A DNA stretch of 64,000 nucleotides from Paraburkholderia sp. FT54. GTDB lineage: Bacteria; Pseudomonadota; Gammaproteobacteria; Burkholderiales; Burkholderiaceae. A program made the position numbers and the translations under genes. The notes beneath the pieces were generated by a model. The model worked only from the letters and a program-made list of their open reading frames with translations. It did not search any database and was not told the DNA's origin. The stretch covers positions 62,001 to 126,000 of the forward strand of contig NZ_CP134198.1 of the NCBI RefSeq assembly GCF_031585635.1, in the 5' to 3' direction. Positions 17,920 through 26,263 of this stretch are shown here, piece by piece; within the stretch, counting starts at the first letter, position 1, and the number at the start of each line of letters is the position of its first letter.

Positions 17920-18373
17920 TCAAATCGTTGTATGACGCAACGACTCGTCCAAATGTGCGTGCGCTCCGCTACGCGGCTTTGGAAAATCGCCATCCCAGAG
18001 CCGATCGCGATCCATAGCAGGATCGATGCAGACGCGCGTGTCCCGGCTGATACTGAACGCGCGTGGCAACAGTTCGTCTATCACCTGCTCCTTGATCTGC
18101 CGCATCTGTTTGCGGCCAGGCTTGAATCCCTGTTGCTCTTCGACCTCCTGCGCGCGCAGCTTCGTGAACTACGTGATGACGGAGGGCGGCAGCAGCTTCA
18201 TCTCCGCGCGATAAGTGAGCAGCATCTTGCGGTTCAACGAATATTCGAGCGCACCATTGTCGCGAGGCGATACCCAGCCGCTGCGGTCCTTTTCAATAGT
18301 GGTGGTGGGCTGGAACGCGTGAGGCGCGAGCCAGCGCACGGAGCCGATGCACCTGCAGATTCTTAAAAAACAT
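17920..18373 (-). pseudogene. rdgC: RdgC recombination-associated protein, truncated and frameshifted
   Basis: Begins MFFKNLQVHRLRAL at 18373, as RdgC does. It shifts frame to APHAFQPTTTIEKDRSGWVS and PRDNGALEYSLNRKMLLTYR, has a TAG after LLPPSVIT, and continues [40 protein letters not shown] and TRVCIDP before losing similarity. RdgC (about 300 residues) forms a DNA-encircling ring that restrains RecA; here only ~150 residues remain, with at least one frameshift and one nonsense codon. An IS5-type remnant sits downstream where the C-terminal half should be. Being a remnant, it implies a functional copy elsewhere or loss. Confidence 0.8.
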
Positions 18374-18807
18374 GACAGTGATCCTGTGTAGTTCCTTCGT
18401 TGAAGGAAAGTCTTAATGCTTTCCGCTGACCGCCTGCAGCGGGGCGAAGCGTTCGCCGTCGAGAGGTAAACTCGAAGCCACGCGCCGCCACACAGCGGCA
18501 TCTCGCGACCCCGAATCGCTCCGCTACCTGCCTGTTCGCGGAGCGCTCGAGCTCCAGATGCTTATCCGGTTTACCTGCCCTGGTCGAACTGACGGCGAGG
18601 GCGCCACGGCCGCGGATTGCCCGCATCGAATTTTCAATGGCTATCGCGCCCTAAGCTAAAGTTTTCCTTGCGATGGCCGACAACGGCAGGCGCGGCAGGG
18701 TAAGTCTGTGGCGCCCGACCGGGATTTTCCCTAGGCGCGCCGCGGTGCGGCACGGTGGTTGCGCAATGCTTGTCGCATACCGCGCGTCTCTCGTCAGGGG
18801 AACGATC
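18374..18807. other. Intergenic, no gene seen
   Basis: Divergent spacer between the rdgC relic and the next plus-strand gene; it probably holds both promoters. Confidence 0.4.
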
Positions 18808-19122
18808 ATGCCCTACCAATCCTGTGCTCCTTACCGTGGCTTCAACATCGACCTTCAGGCCACGACGGGCAAGTCGCTGTGTTTGCACGCACCAGGGCGC
18901 CGGTACAAGGTGTCTTGGACCATCTGTTCGGTTGGTCAATCTGAACAGACGCTTGCAAGTTTTCCAGAGCAGCTGGAATTCCTAACTGAAAATGAGGCAT
19001 TCCGGTACGCCGAAGACCGAGCGCATATGTTCATCGACGGCATGCTCGCTGCGAACCCATCGATCTCTTCTGAAGGCCAGACGACGTACGCTCCAGAGCG
19101 CGCAGAGCGTCCTGAAGCGTGA
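18808..19122 (+). CDS. Hypothetical protein
   Basis: A 104-residue protein, MPYQSCAPYRGFNIDLQATT..., with AGGGGA six bases before the ATG; this site excludes the longer upstream frame. The sequence looks like a small alpha/beta domain: YRGFNIDLQA and YKVSWTIC strands, then an amphipathic helix NEAFRYAEDRAHMFIDGML. It resembles, in pattern only, the 'RGFQICVDLVP' opening of the protein at 25194-25430, so both may belong to one Burkholderia-type family. Function unknown. Confidence 0.6.
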   Translation: MPYQSCAPYRGFNIDLQATTGKSLCLHAPGRRYKVSWTICSVGQSEQTLASFPEQLEFLTENEAFRYAEDRAHMFIDGMLAANPSISSEGQTTYAPERAERPEA

Positions 19123-19399
19123 GGGGCGCCCAGCTTAATGCCTCATGTGATCGAAGACCCGAGCGGGCCTAATGTGGTCGCGGGCGACCGTGCTAGGACC
19201 CTTGGTCTATCTGGAAGCGGCTCTCCTTACTACGCAATATGGGTACTGCGACGCCAGCGCTGCCGCGGTTTCCAGAATTCGTTGTACTGCTGCTTCCGCT
19301 TAATCGATCACCGATATTTTGCGATCAGGTCTGCTTTGCCCCTATCTGGATGACCTATGCTTATTGCACCGGTCGGTTGTATCCGAGAGGGAGGGCGAA

Positions 19400-19705
19400 A
19401 TGGAACGGTGCCTTGCTTGCGAGACGTTGATCGGAAGAGCTTCAGCAGTCCCCCCGCACGAAAAACTCCAGTGCTCCGGAGCGGGTGTTTTTGGTACGCC
19501 AAAATCGCCGATAACACGCTACGTCCTTTACCGATGCACCTCTTGCGGTTGCTGGATGAAGCAGAACACGTCCGATGGATTGCCGGCCGGCCTTTGGTGG
19601 GAATGCGAGTCGAGCGGTCCTGTCCCGCAAGTTCCTGAGCGCAAGCCTCCCGACCATGCCTGGAGGAAGGCGGTACTTGCCTCAGTGCTGGGGCGACCCC
19701 GATAG
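19400..19705 (+). CDS. Hypothetical protein with two cysteine pairs
   Basis: A 101-residue protein starting MERCLACETLIGRASAVPPH. It has CLAC near the N-terminus and YRCTSCGCW near the middle, spacing suitable for a four-cysteine zinc ribbon. GGAGGG four to five bases upstream supports this start. The C-terminus is proline-rich then basic. No family is recognised. It lies in a run of three small plus-strand genes of unknown function (18808, 19400, 19804). Confidence 0.5.
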   Translation: MERCLACETLIGRASAVPPHEKLQCSGAGVFGTPKSPITRYVLYRCTSCGCWMKQNTSDGLPAGLWWECESSGPVPQVPERKPPDHAWRKAVLASVLGRPR

Positions 19706-19803
19706 CCCCACAGAGCGAGCGGTTGTTACCGTTCATGGCGCACCGAACCGGCGGGTCTGGATGCTGCTGAATGCCGGCCAACACTAAGTTTCGGGGCTGT
19801 CAG

Positions 19804-20196
19804 ATGGACAAAAACTCGGCGTACAGAGAGATCGAAGAGAATGGTGGCGAGCCATACGCACTGCATTTCGCTGAAGAAAACCCTAACCATCCGCTCACCC
19901 CGTTTTGTCGGCAATACCTGTTCGAGAAAGATCGCGAGGCGCGCGCGGCAAAGCATGAGTCAGATCGAACTTTCGCGCTGAAATCGTTGGCCGAAATGCA
20001 GTCTTCGTCGAACATAGCACGAGTTGCCGCTGCGTCATCAAAGCAGGCGGCTGATGCATCGAAAGAATCTGCAGCCGCCGCTCGCAATTCGGCCTTCTGG
20101 ACAATGATTGCGGCAATCGCTAGCGCTGTCGGAATTTTGGTCAATGCAGCCATCAACCTCGGCTGGCTCGATTGGGCAAAGCACGTCATCAAATGA
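19804..20196 (+). CDS. Hypothetical membrane-anchored protein
   Basis: A 130-residue protein, MDKNSAYREIEENGGEPYAL.... Residues ~35-95 are strongly helical and alanine/serine-rich (ARVAAASSKQAADASKESAA), probably a coiled coil, followed by one hydrophobic segment (WTMIAAIASAVGILVNAAIN) and a short tail. It is likely a C-tail-anchored cytoplasmic protein. Start chosen at the second methionine after a GGGG stretch. Family unknown. Confidence 0.55.
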   Translation: MDKNSAYREIEENGGEPYALHFAEENPNHPLTPFCRQYLFEKDREARAAKHESDRTFALKSLAEMQSSSNIARVAAASSKQAADASKESAAAARNSAFWTMIAAIASAVGILVNAAINLGWLDWAKHVIK

Positions 20197-20443
20197 CTCT
20201 CGTAAGCTCGACAACCCACACCCAAGGGTTCGCGTGGCAGCCATAACCGTGCTCGGCGTTCAGGCTGTCGCAAAGGCGTTGGTACGATTCGCCTGCGGTC
20301 TCAGTGCGCCTTCACCGTTGTCGTATTCCCATGAACCGGCGTGAACGGCTCTGATAATCATATAGCCGGCCTCGCGCCGTTCCGATAGGACGGCTGGCGT
20401 AGAGTCAGGGTTGCGACACCAACGTGACGCACAGGAGGCCGGC

Positions 20444-21460
20444 ATGAAAAAGTTTAGCGGAATCGACCTGCACTCGAACAACAGTGTGGTCGTGGTCAGC
20501 GATGAGGTGGACCACATCGTCTATCAGCGGCGGTTGCCAAACGACGCGTTGCAGATCCGCGCCGCACTGGCGCCGCATCGCGAAGAACTGGAAGGCGTGG
20601 TCATTGAGGCGACGTACAACTGGTACTGGTTGGTCGATGCACTGCTTGCGGATGGATATCATGTTCATCTCGCCAACCCCGCAGCGATCAGGCAGTACGA
20701 GGGGCTGAAATACAGTGGTGATTTCACCGATGCGGCCCATCTCGCACAATTACTGCGTCTGGGGCTGCTCCCCGAAGGCTACATCTACCCCGCGGACGGA
20801 CGGCAGGTACGCGACCTTGCACGCAAACGGATGCAGCTCGTGCAGTGCCGCACCGCCCAGATTCTCGCGATCGGCAACCTGTTCGCGCGGCATACTGGTT
20901 CTCAGATGCACGGGCCGCAGGTCAAGCGCCTCGATGGCGCGCAGGTGAGCCGATTCAGTTTTGCGCCCGACGTAACGCTCGCGATCCGGGCCAACCTAGC
21001 GGTCCTGCAAACGCTTCAGCAGCAAATCGAGATCGTCGAAAAGCGACTCACGCAGCAGGTGAAACTGAATCCGGATTACGCGCTGCTGAACACGGTGCCC
21101 GGCATTGGTCCAGTGCTGGCGACCACCATCATGCTGGAAACCGGCACCATCTCGCGCTTTGCCACCGTTGGCCACTTCAGTTCCTACTGTCGCTGCGTGG
21201 ACAGCAGGCGCGAAAGCAACCGCAGGAAGAAAGGCGAAGGCAACACGAAGAACGGGAACCGCTACCTGGCATGGGCGTTTGTCGAAGCGGCCAACTTCGC
21301 GATCCGTACGTGTCCGCAAGCCAGGCGCTTTTACGAACGCAAGAAGCGAATGCGCAACGGCATCGTTGCGATCAAGGCACTGGCGCACAAGCTGGCCCGC
21401 GCCTGCTATCACATGCTTCGGGAGCACAAACCATTTGAGACAGTTCGCTGTTTTGGCTAG
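20444..21460 (+). CDS. IS110-family transposase
   Basis: A 338-residue DEDD-type recombinase. The RuvC-like N-terminal domain starts MKKFSGIDLHSNNSVVVVSD (first aspartate), with VVIEATYNWYWLVDAL (glutamate) and YSGDFTDAAHLAQLLRLG (D-x2-D pair). The C-terminal Tnp_IS1110-type domain has LLNTVPGIGPVLATTIMLE, a helix-hairpin-helix-like motif, then the serine-bearing region HFSSYCRC, where the family serine is present. AGGAGG five bases before the ATG fixes the start. The frame appears intact. IS110 elements encode a guide (bridge) RNA in an untranslated end; here the short repeated stretch downstream (see 21461-22513) would be the place to look. Confidence 0.9.
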   Translation: MKKFSGIDLHSNNSVVVVSDEVDHIVYQRRLPNDALQIRAALAPHREELEGVVIEATYNWYWLVDALLADGYHVHLANPAAIRQYEGLKYSGDFTDAAHLAQLLRLGLLPEGYIYPADGRQVRDLARKRMQLVQCRTAQILAIGNLFARHTGSQMHGPQVKRLDGAQVSRFSFAPDVTLAIRANLAVLQTLQQQIEIVEKRLTQQVKLNPDYALLNTVPGIGPVLATTIMLETGTISRFATVGHFSSYCRCVDSRRESNRRKKGEGNTKNGNRYLAWAFVEAANFAIRTCPQARRFYERKKRMRNGIVAIKALAHKLARACYHMLREHKPFETVRCFG

Positions 21461-22513
21461 CAGGTGATGCAAGGGGAACGAACCCGGTAACTTGACTGGT
21501 GCACAGCCATGGCTTTGATTGGGTCTTCCCTTTGCTTCACCTCACCGACTGTCTGCAAGCAATCGGGTCGCCCGGGCGGGGAGCCACGTTTGACTGGCGC
21601 TGCAAACGCAACAGCCACGGCTTTGACCAACCCCTTGGACCTCGTCCGGCACCAACGTTTCTCCGGGGCGGCCATGGCCGCCAGGGCACACGTGACTTAC
21701 CTCACGGCATGCTTGATCCAGATGGGTGTCTGGTGCGATCCGTTTCGCAACCAGCTTTGAGAAACCGGATGCGATACTGATCATGCAGACAGGAGACGCA
21801 CCACAAGCGTCCTTGCGATTGCCATGTCGATGAAAAACATATCGACATGGCAATCGCAAGGGGGAAGAGATTTGTACCTTGACTCCGGCCGACTAATGGG
21901 TGTCAAGTTGACGGGCGTAGGCTACCTGTATGGCTTACGCGTAGTCATCCTTATTAGATAACGTTATCGCGTGCGGCAGTGACAGTCCAACCATGCCAAG
22001 CGGCGAAACGTTCCTCAAGTACAGCACGATGACGTGCCGCGTTCATCCGATGTCTGGGCAACGCGAAGTGCTGCCGGATCGGGCCAAAGCATGAGATAAA
22101 CGCCTGCGTACGACGCGCCTCGCGAAAGCCGCACATCTGGCGGGGTGGACCGGCGAGGCGCTGCGCAGGAGACCCGCACCAGGTGGACCCTGACGCCGGC
22201 TCCGGCTGCCGATGCATGCCCGCTGATCGCCCTGTCGCTGGGGACGGCTGGCGGGGGCTCAATCAGTGAATAATTGGCCGGCAAATGAGAAGTTCCAGCA
22301 GAAGCGAAGGAAGCGGCAACCGCGGCTCATCGAGATCGCAGTCAGCGGGTGACGAGGAAGGAAGCCAGCGGGCGCCGCGCAGGTCCAGATGCGTCGCGTG
22401 ACCAGAAAAAAAAACCGCCGCTCGTGAATACGCGAATGTCGTTGCAGCCGGCGGCGCGACAGCGAGCCTGCTCTTTCATCGCTTGAAAAATGTTTAGCTA
22501 AACGGAGCATCAA
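21461..22513. other. IS110 downstream end and spacer; no gene
   Basis: Contains two imperfect direct copies of ACAGCCAyGGCTTTGAyyrr, at about 21505 and 21609, which belong to the end of the IS110 element. The long hairpin at 21811-21861 is also here. Beyond 21900 nothing is recognisable until the ribosome binding site at ~22503. Confidence 0.45.
21811..21861. repeat. Perfect fold-back: 21-bp arms, 9-base loop
   Basis: Arms 21811-21831 and 21841-21861 are exact reverse complements (start CCTTGCGATTGCCATGTCG). The loop is GAAAAACAT. There is no T-run. It lies ~350 bases after the IS110 transposase stop. Its length and perfection exceed those of ordinary terminators. Confidence 0.9.
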
Positions 22514-22774
22514 ATGCACACGGGAAAGGCAGAAGGTGCGGTCCGGGAAGTCGCTTGCGAGGTTCGGGGCGCAGCCGGCGACTCCGCGGCGCAACTGGCG
22601 GGAAAGGTGCGCGAACTCTCCGGTAAAGCGCAGCAACTTCGCGCCGACGCAGTGAGCGCAGTGCGCGAGACACCAGCCACGAATCCCTTCATGACTCTGG
22701 CAGCGGTTGCGGCCCTAAGCCTTGTGGCAAGCGCCATATGGCGCGCCGGTCGACCCAGGCGCAACGACAGGTAA
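22514..22774 (+). CDS. DUF883/ElaB-YqjD-like membrane-anchored protein
   Basis: An 86-residue protein. The N-terminal two thirds are a charged amphipathic helix (GAVREVACEVRGAAGDSAAQ, LAGKVRELSGKAQQLRADAV), and the C-terminus is a single hydrophobic segment ending in a basic tail (LAAVAALSLVASAIWRAGRP). This is the plan of the ElaB/YqjD/DUF883 family of ribosome-binding, inner-membrane, stationary-phase proteins. The start follows a GGAG eight bases upstream. The assignment is by architecture. Confidence 0.65.
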   Translation: MHTGKAEGAVREVACEVRGAAGDSAAQLAGKVRELSGKAQQLRADAVSAVRETPATNPFMTLAAVAALSLVASAIWRAGRPRRNDR

Positions 22775-22967
22775 GCATCCCTCGCATATGCGGCAGTCCA
22801 GGAACCCATGATTCCCATACGCGCCCGCGCTTACGCCTCGGCGTTGGAAACCATGGGTACGTTACAAAACCGATTGCGCTTAAAGCAATTCAAGCCGGCG
22901 AAGTCGTCGCGTGCGTTGACTTGAACGCTCCGCACTGCACTTTCGCCACCGGCACTTTTCGCCTCCT

Positions 22968-23342
22968 ATGCCCAAAAAACTTCTGCTTGCGGACGACGAC
23001 GTCAATGCAATGGCAGCAGCCGCCGTGTTTTTCGAGTCCCACAATTTCGAGGTGCGCACCGCCACTGACGGCATCACCGCGCTCCGGTGGTTCTCAACGT
23101 GGCAACCCGACGCGGTCATTCTCGATATCGATATGCCGGGCGCCAGTGGATATGAGGTGGCGCGACACGTGAGGAGCACCGAGAGTTCAGGCAAACGGAC
23201 ACTACTCGTTGCGGTCACTGGAGCAATGCCGCCACGCGAGGTCGCCGCCAGATGCTATCAGGCATGCTTCGATCTCCACGTTGCGAAGCCAGCCGAGGTG
23301 AAGTCACTCGCTGAATTCGTCATTCTGGGAATCACGGGCTGA
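22968..23342 (+). CDS. Single-domain response regulator (CheY-like)
   Basis: A 124-residue receiver domain: acidic pocket in LLLADDDVNAM, phospho-acceptor aspartate in VILDIDMPGASGYEV, threonine of the switch in LVAVTGAMP, and lysine in HVAKPAEV. All catalytic residues are present, so it should be phosphorylated. No output domain is present. No kinase lies beside it; the histidine-kinase pieces at 29194 and 36069 are broken. A weak CTCCT-type context precedes the ATG. Confidence 0.85.
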   Translation: MPKKLLLADDDVNAMAAAAVFFESHNFEVRTATDGITALRWFSTWQPDAVILDIDMPGASGYEVARHVRSTESSGKRTLLVAVTGAMPPREVAARCYQACFDLHVAKPAEVKSLAEFVILGITG

Positions 23343-23384
23343 ATCATTCCCGGCTACCTGACGAGGGCGAAGCGCGAAAAGCGT

Positions 23385-23410
23385 TGACATTATTGCTGTG
23401 TCACTATACT
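23385..23410 (+). promoter_or_regulatory. Candidate promoter for the cold-shock gene
   Basis: TTGACA at 23385-23390 is a consensus -35 box. TATACT at 23405-23410 is a good -10 box, but the spacer is only 14 bases; TACTGT at 23407 would give 16. Either implies a leader of ~130 bases before the start codon, as in cspA-type mRNAs that fold at low temperature. Confidence 0.45.
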
Positions 23411-23550
23411 GTGACCCTCGAAATATTCAAGAAGCTCGATTGCTGATCACCATTTTCCGCCTGCTTTGCGCGGTACTCGTTATCCTCTCCTCTTCCTTGA
23501 AGTTTTTGTCGCTCCGCAACGGAGCTATTATTTTTATCTCAAGGAATCTC

Positions 23551-23754
23551 ATGGATACCGGTACTGTTAAGTGGTTCAACGATAGCAAAGGCTTTGGTTT
23601 TATCACTCCTGACGGAGGCGGCGATGATCTCTTCGCCCACTTCTCGGAAGTTCGGGGCGACGGCTTCAAGACGCTCACGGAAAACCAGAAAGTGAGCTAC
23701 GAAACAAAGCGCGGCCCGAAGGGCATGCAGGCGTCGAACATCTCGCCGCAGTAA
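23551..23754 (+). CDS. Cold-shock protein (CspA family)
   Basis: A 67-residue OB-fold RNA chaperone, [20 protein letters not shown], with both RNA-binding motifs present: KGFGFI (RNP1) and LFAHFS (RNP2). It keeps RNA single-stranded and can act as an antiterminator. AAGGA five bases upstream sets the start; the frame is open upstream but that is leader sequence. The ~130-base leader and the downstream terminator make this a self-contained cold-shock unit. Confidence 0.95.
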   Translation: MDTGTVKWFNDSKGFGFITPDGGGDDLFAHFSEVRGDGFKTLTENQKVSYETKRGPKGMQASNISPQ

Positions 23755-23762
23755 AGTATCTC

Positions 23763-23785
23763 AAGGGCCGGTTTTTCGGCCCTTT
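23763..23785 (+). terminator. Rho-independent terminator after the cold-shock gene
   Basis: AAGGGCCG, a GTTTTT loop and CGGCCCTTT form an eight-base stem with a short U tail, nine bases after the stop codon. Confidence 0.8.
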
Positions 23786-23953
23786 GCATGTTTGCCTGAC
23801 TTGTATCCTCGCGGAGCCAATGCGCTCCCGATCTGATCGCCACGTTTGAACGTGCACATCATTTGTCTTTCTGACACGATCCGTCTCGCCCCGCGTTCGA
23901 TTTATTCGCCTGCACGGCATCGTTGTCGTGCGGGCGTCGTCCGGTTATCGCTT

Positions 23954-24184
23954 ATGCAAAACAATAAACATATTCACCAGTACAACGGTTATTCAGTTTC
24001 CCCGTCCGCTCACCGTTTGCCGGACGGCTGGTTTGCCGCCAACCTGCTTCTCACGAGAGGTGACGCCCGGAGTGCTGAGCTAGCGTCATACAAGTTTGAT
24101 GCGCTCGACTATTTCGATAGCGAAATACAGGCTGTTGGGCACGCCACGGTCTGGGCGCGCGGCTGGGTCGATAGACGCGGTTAA
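23954..24184 (+). CDS. Small Burkholderia-type hypothetical protein
   Basis: A 76-residue protein, MQNNKHIHQYNGYSVSPSAH, with a single alpha/beta domain: GYSVSPSAHRLPDGWFAANL, then DALDYFDSEIQAVGHATVWA, RGWVD. The pattern of Y-x-V, GWFAA and a final helix ending in RxWVD is what I associate with short DUF6566-like proteins of Burkholderiaceae; the family name is from memory and not certain. The ATG at 23954 is favoured over the longer frame because homology begins there. Confidence 0.55.
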   Translation: MQNNKHIHQYNGYSVSPSAHRLPDGWFAANLLLTRGDARSAELASYKFDALDYFDSEIQAVGHATVWARGWVDRRG

Positions 24185-24584
24185 GTCGGCAACACCCCTG
24201 GATAGCAGCGGCAGATGGGCGGCGATCGAGGATCGACCGGACGCTGGTACAGAGCCCAGCCTGATCGCCACGATACACAACCATATCGCCTGCTTCCGGA
24301 TGGAGCGGTGTCATTCCTGCGACCGCTTTAGCTCCTCGCCCAGGCGTCGTCGGTGACGCGCACGCAGGATGCCCAAGCTATGCTACGTGTGACGGCACAC
24401 CCTGCCTGTCGCACCCGCTCAGTCACACCAGTTAAACCGCTATACCCGTTACACAATGTCGCAGTGAAGCGCCTCAAGGGCGCCCGGGCTCGCGCCCATC
24501 AGAACGTCACTCAACCGGATCACGGGATCCGGTCGCATGATCGACACAACGCTATTCCCGTCAATCGCATCACAAGGAGCAGAG
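24185..24584. other. Intergenic, no gene seen
   Basis: Spacer of ~400 bases before the next gene; its ribosome binding site (AAGGAG) is at 24574-24579. Confidence 0.4.
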
Positions 24585-25160
24585 ATGGCGTTATTGGTCA
24601 TGCAGGTCGCAGTAAGCGGAGAACTGGTCGAGGTTTTCGAAATGACGGTCGATGATATTGACGGCCACCGGATGCTCGCCGCTGCCAATGAGGACGAACG
24701 GGTGATTTATCCTTCCGGACAGGCACCCGAAGACGGCGAGGTCTGGATCGATCTGATCGATGGGGATGGCGAGACACTGTTCGACCAGGTGGCGTGTTTT
24801 CACCGGGCGGATGCAGCCGACGCGCTGCAGATCCATTTCGGCATGAAGTCCGATGTCGTCAAGGATTGCCTGTCAAAGTCGAATATCGCTTCACTCCACG
24901 CCAGGCACCGTCTGGCAGCCCAGGCCTACTTCCGCCGGGTCGATCGTCTTGTGGATTGCTCGCCGGTGAGTTCCAGGCAGAGCAATCGCCGGCGTGTTGG
25001 CGACGCCAGTGTGATGGAACTGGCGATAGAGCTGCGCAGGCGGCTGGAGGGTATCGTCACGCAACTTGCGCTGAGCGAACTGCCCACCCACGTGCAGGCT
25101 GCGGCGCAACAACTCAAGGATGCAACGAAGAGCTACGTGGGTGCGGTTCTGCTCCTGTAA
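24585..25160 (+). CDS. Hypothetical protein
   Basis: A 191-residue protein, MALLVMQVAVSGELVEVFEM, with AAGGAG five bases before the ATG. The first ~75 residues are acidic and strand-rich (DDIDGHRMLAAANEDERVIY); the rest is helical (LHARHRLAAQAYFRRVDRLV; VMELAIELRRRLEGIVTQLA). It is cytoplasmic, without membrane segments. No known family. It is followed 33 bases later by another unknown gene (25194) in the same direction, probably co-transcribed. Confidence 0.6.
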   Translation: MALLVMQVAVSGELVEVFEMTVDDIDGHRMLAAANEDERVIYPSGQAPEDGEVWIDLIDGDGETLFDQVACFHRADAADALQIHFGMKSDVVKDCLSKSNIASLHARHRLAAQAYFRRVDRLVDCSPVSSRQSNRRRVGDASVMELAIELRRRLEGIVTQLALSELPTHVQAAAQQLKDATKSYVGAVLLL

Positions 25161-25193
25161 AGCAGCGGCCGGAGCCGGATCGTGGAGGACTGT

Positions 25194-25430
25194 ATGCAAA
25201 GAACGCTGAAGTATCGCGGGTTTCAGATCTGTGTCGACCTCGTGCCCACGTCGGAAGATATGTTTGACGCGTGGCTTTGCATTGAAGGACCGCCTCACGT
25301 CACGGGAGTGACTACGCCCGGCCAGCGCATCAAGGTTCGCGGTGGCCCGTTTTCGCAGCGTTGGGCTTACTTCGTTGCGCAGATCGCTGGCCTGGCCTCA
25401 ATCGATGTCATTCTCGATCCTAGCGAATAG
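25194..25430 (+). CDS. Hypothetical protein
   Basis: A 78-residue protein, MQRTLKYRGFQICVDLVPTS, with GGAGG five bases before the ATG. It looks like a compact beta-rich domain with a final helix (WAYFVAQIAGLASIDVILDP). It shares the opening RGFxI-x-DL pattern with 18808-19122. Function unknown. Confidence 0.6.
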   Translation: MQRTLKYRGFQICVDLVPTSEDMFDAWLCIEGPPHVTGVTTPGQRIKVRGGPFSQRWAYFVAQIAGLASIDVILDPSE

Positions 25431-25529
25431 TTTGACGCCGTAACCCGTGACGAGTGGACCAGCATTTCCCGCGTTGCCGCCTGCAGTTCAAAAAAATACT
25501 GGATACCTACCCGACAGGAAACATGTTTC

Positions 25530-25859
25530 ATGGACGAACGCAAACGGGACAGTATGATTGCCTACCTCCGCCACCGCATGGAGGACTTTGGAATCAGCGC
25601 GGATGATCTCGCCGCAACACTTGCGGCTGAGCCGGCAGCGGGCCGCTACCGAAGCGCGCATGGCGAGAACTGGAGTGGTGAAGGTGCGATGCCGCAATGG
25701 CTGAAGCAGCCGATCAGTGCGGGCCAGTCCATAGCCACTTCGAGGTGTCATCAGGGTGAAGTTTCCGGATCGTCCTCGCAGGCGAGCGCGGTTTCAGGTG
25801 CAGACTGCAAAAATGATCCGTTCGCGGGCCGTCCGCTCGCCCGATCGAGCTCCCGTTAG
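25530..25859 (+). CDS. H-NS-family mini nucleoid protein with frameshifted tail
   Basis: Residues 1-35 (MDERKRDSMIAYLRHRMEDF) give the short helical oligomerisation part. RYRSAHGENWSGEGAMPQWL is the H-NS-type minor-groove-binding loop (cf. the W-S/T-G-x-G-x-x-P-x-W-L consensus). Family members of this size end shortly afterwards with AGQSLEHFEV-like residues. Here, after QPISAGQSI the frame runs into about 38 extra serine-rich residues. A one-base shift at ~25738 would instead read HFEVSSG and stop at 25757-25759. The DNA-binding part is intact, so the protein may still work as a silencer of foreign AT-rich DNA. Confidence 0.75.
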   Translation: MDERKRDSMIAYLRHRMEDFGISADDLAATLAAEPAAGRYRSAHGENWSGEGAMPQWLKQPISAGQSIATSRCHQGEVSGSSSQASAVSGADCKNDPFAGRPLARSSSR

Positions 25860-25876
25860 ATCCGTTGGCAAGCCAC

Positions 25877-26248
25877 TCAACTGCCGCTTAAAAAATCCGT
25901 GCCGTCCGGGCGAAGTGTCTCCAGTGGCCGAAGTACGTCGCGAATCCCCGGCAGATCCGCAACGTGTTGATCTATCTGGTCGATGACGTCCGTCACCTGA
26001 TCGACGAAGGACTCGTCCTGTGTGCCGGTCGTCAGGCCGCCGCCGTTGACGAGCGTATGGGCGATGCGGTGCAGGCGCAACAGGTCGTCGCGCAGGCCTT
26101 CCGGGTCGTAAAGGCTGGTACGTACCTCATCGAGTCTGCCCACGGCGCCCAGCATACGCGTCGTGTCGTAGCCCGATTGCAGTGCTTCCAGCGCGCCGGC
26201 ATCCACCTCGCCATACGGCGTCGCGGTGACCGCGGCTCTTGCGCTCAT
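25877..26248 (-). CDS. Helical hypothetical protein
   Basis: A 123-residue protein starting [20 protein letters not shown] at 26248; the frame is open upstream but the natural composition begins here. It is almost wholly helical: [60 protein letters not shown]. It may form a four-helix bundle. The stop lies 17 bases beyond the H-NS-like frame, so the two genes converge. No family identified. Confidence 0.6.
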   Translation of the reverse strand: MSARAAVTATPYGEVDAGALEALQSGYDTTRMLGAVGRLDEVRTSLYDPEGLRDDLLRLHRIAHTLVNGGGLTTGTQDESFVDQVTDVIDQIDQHVADLPGIRDVLRPLETLRPDGTDFLSGS

Positions 26249-26263
26249 GCAGTCGTTACCTGA

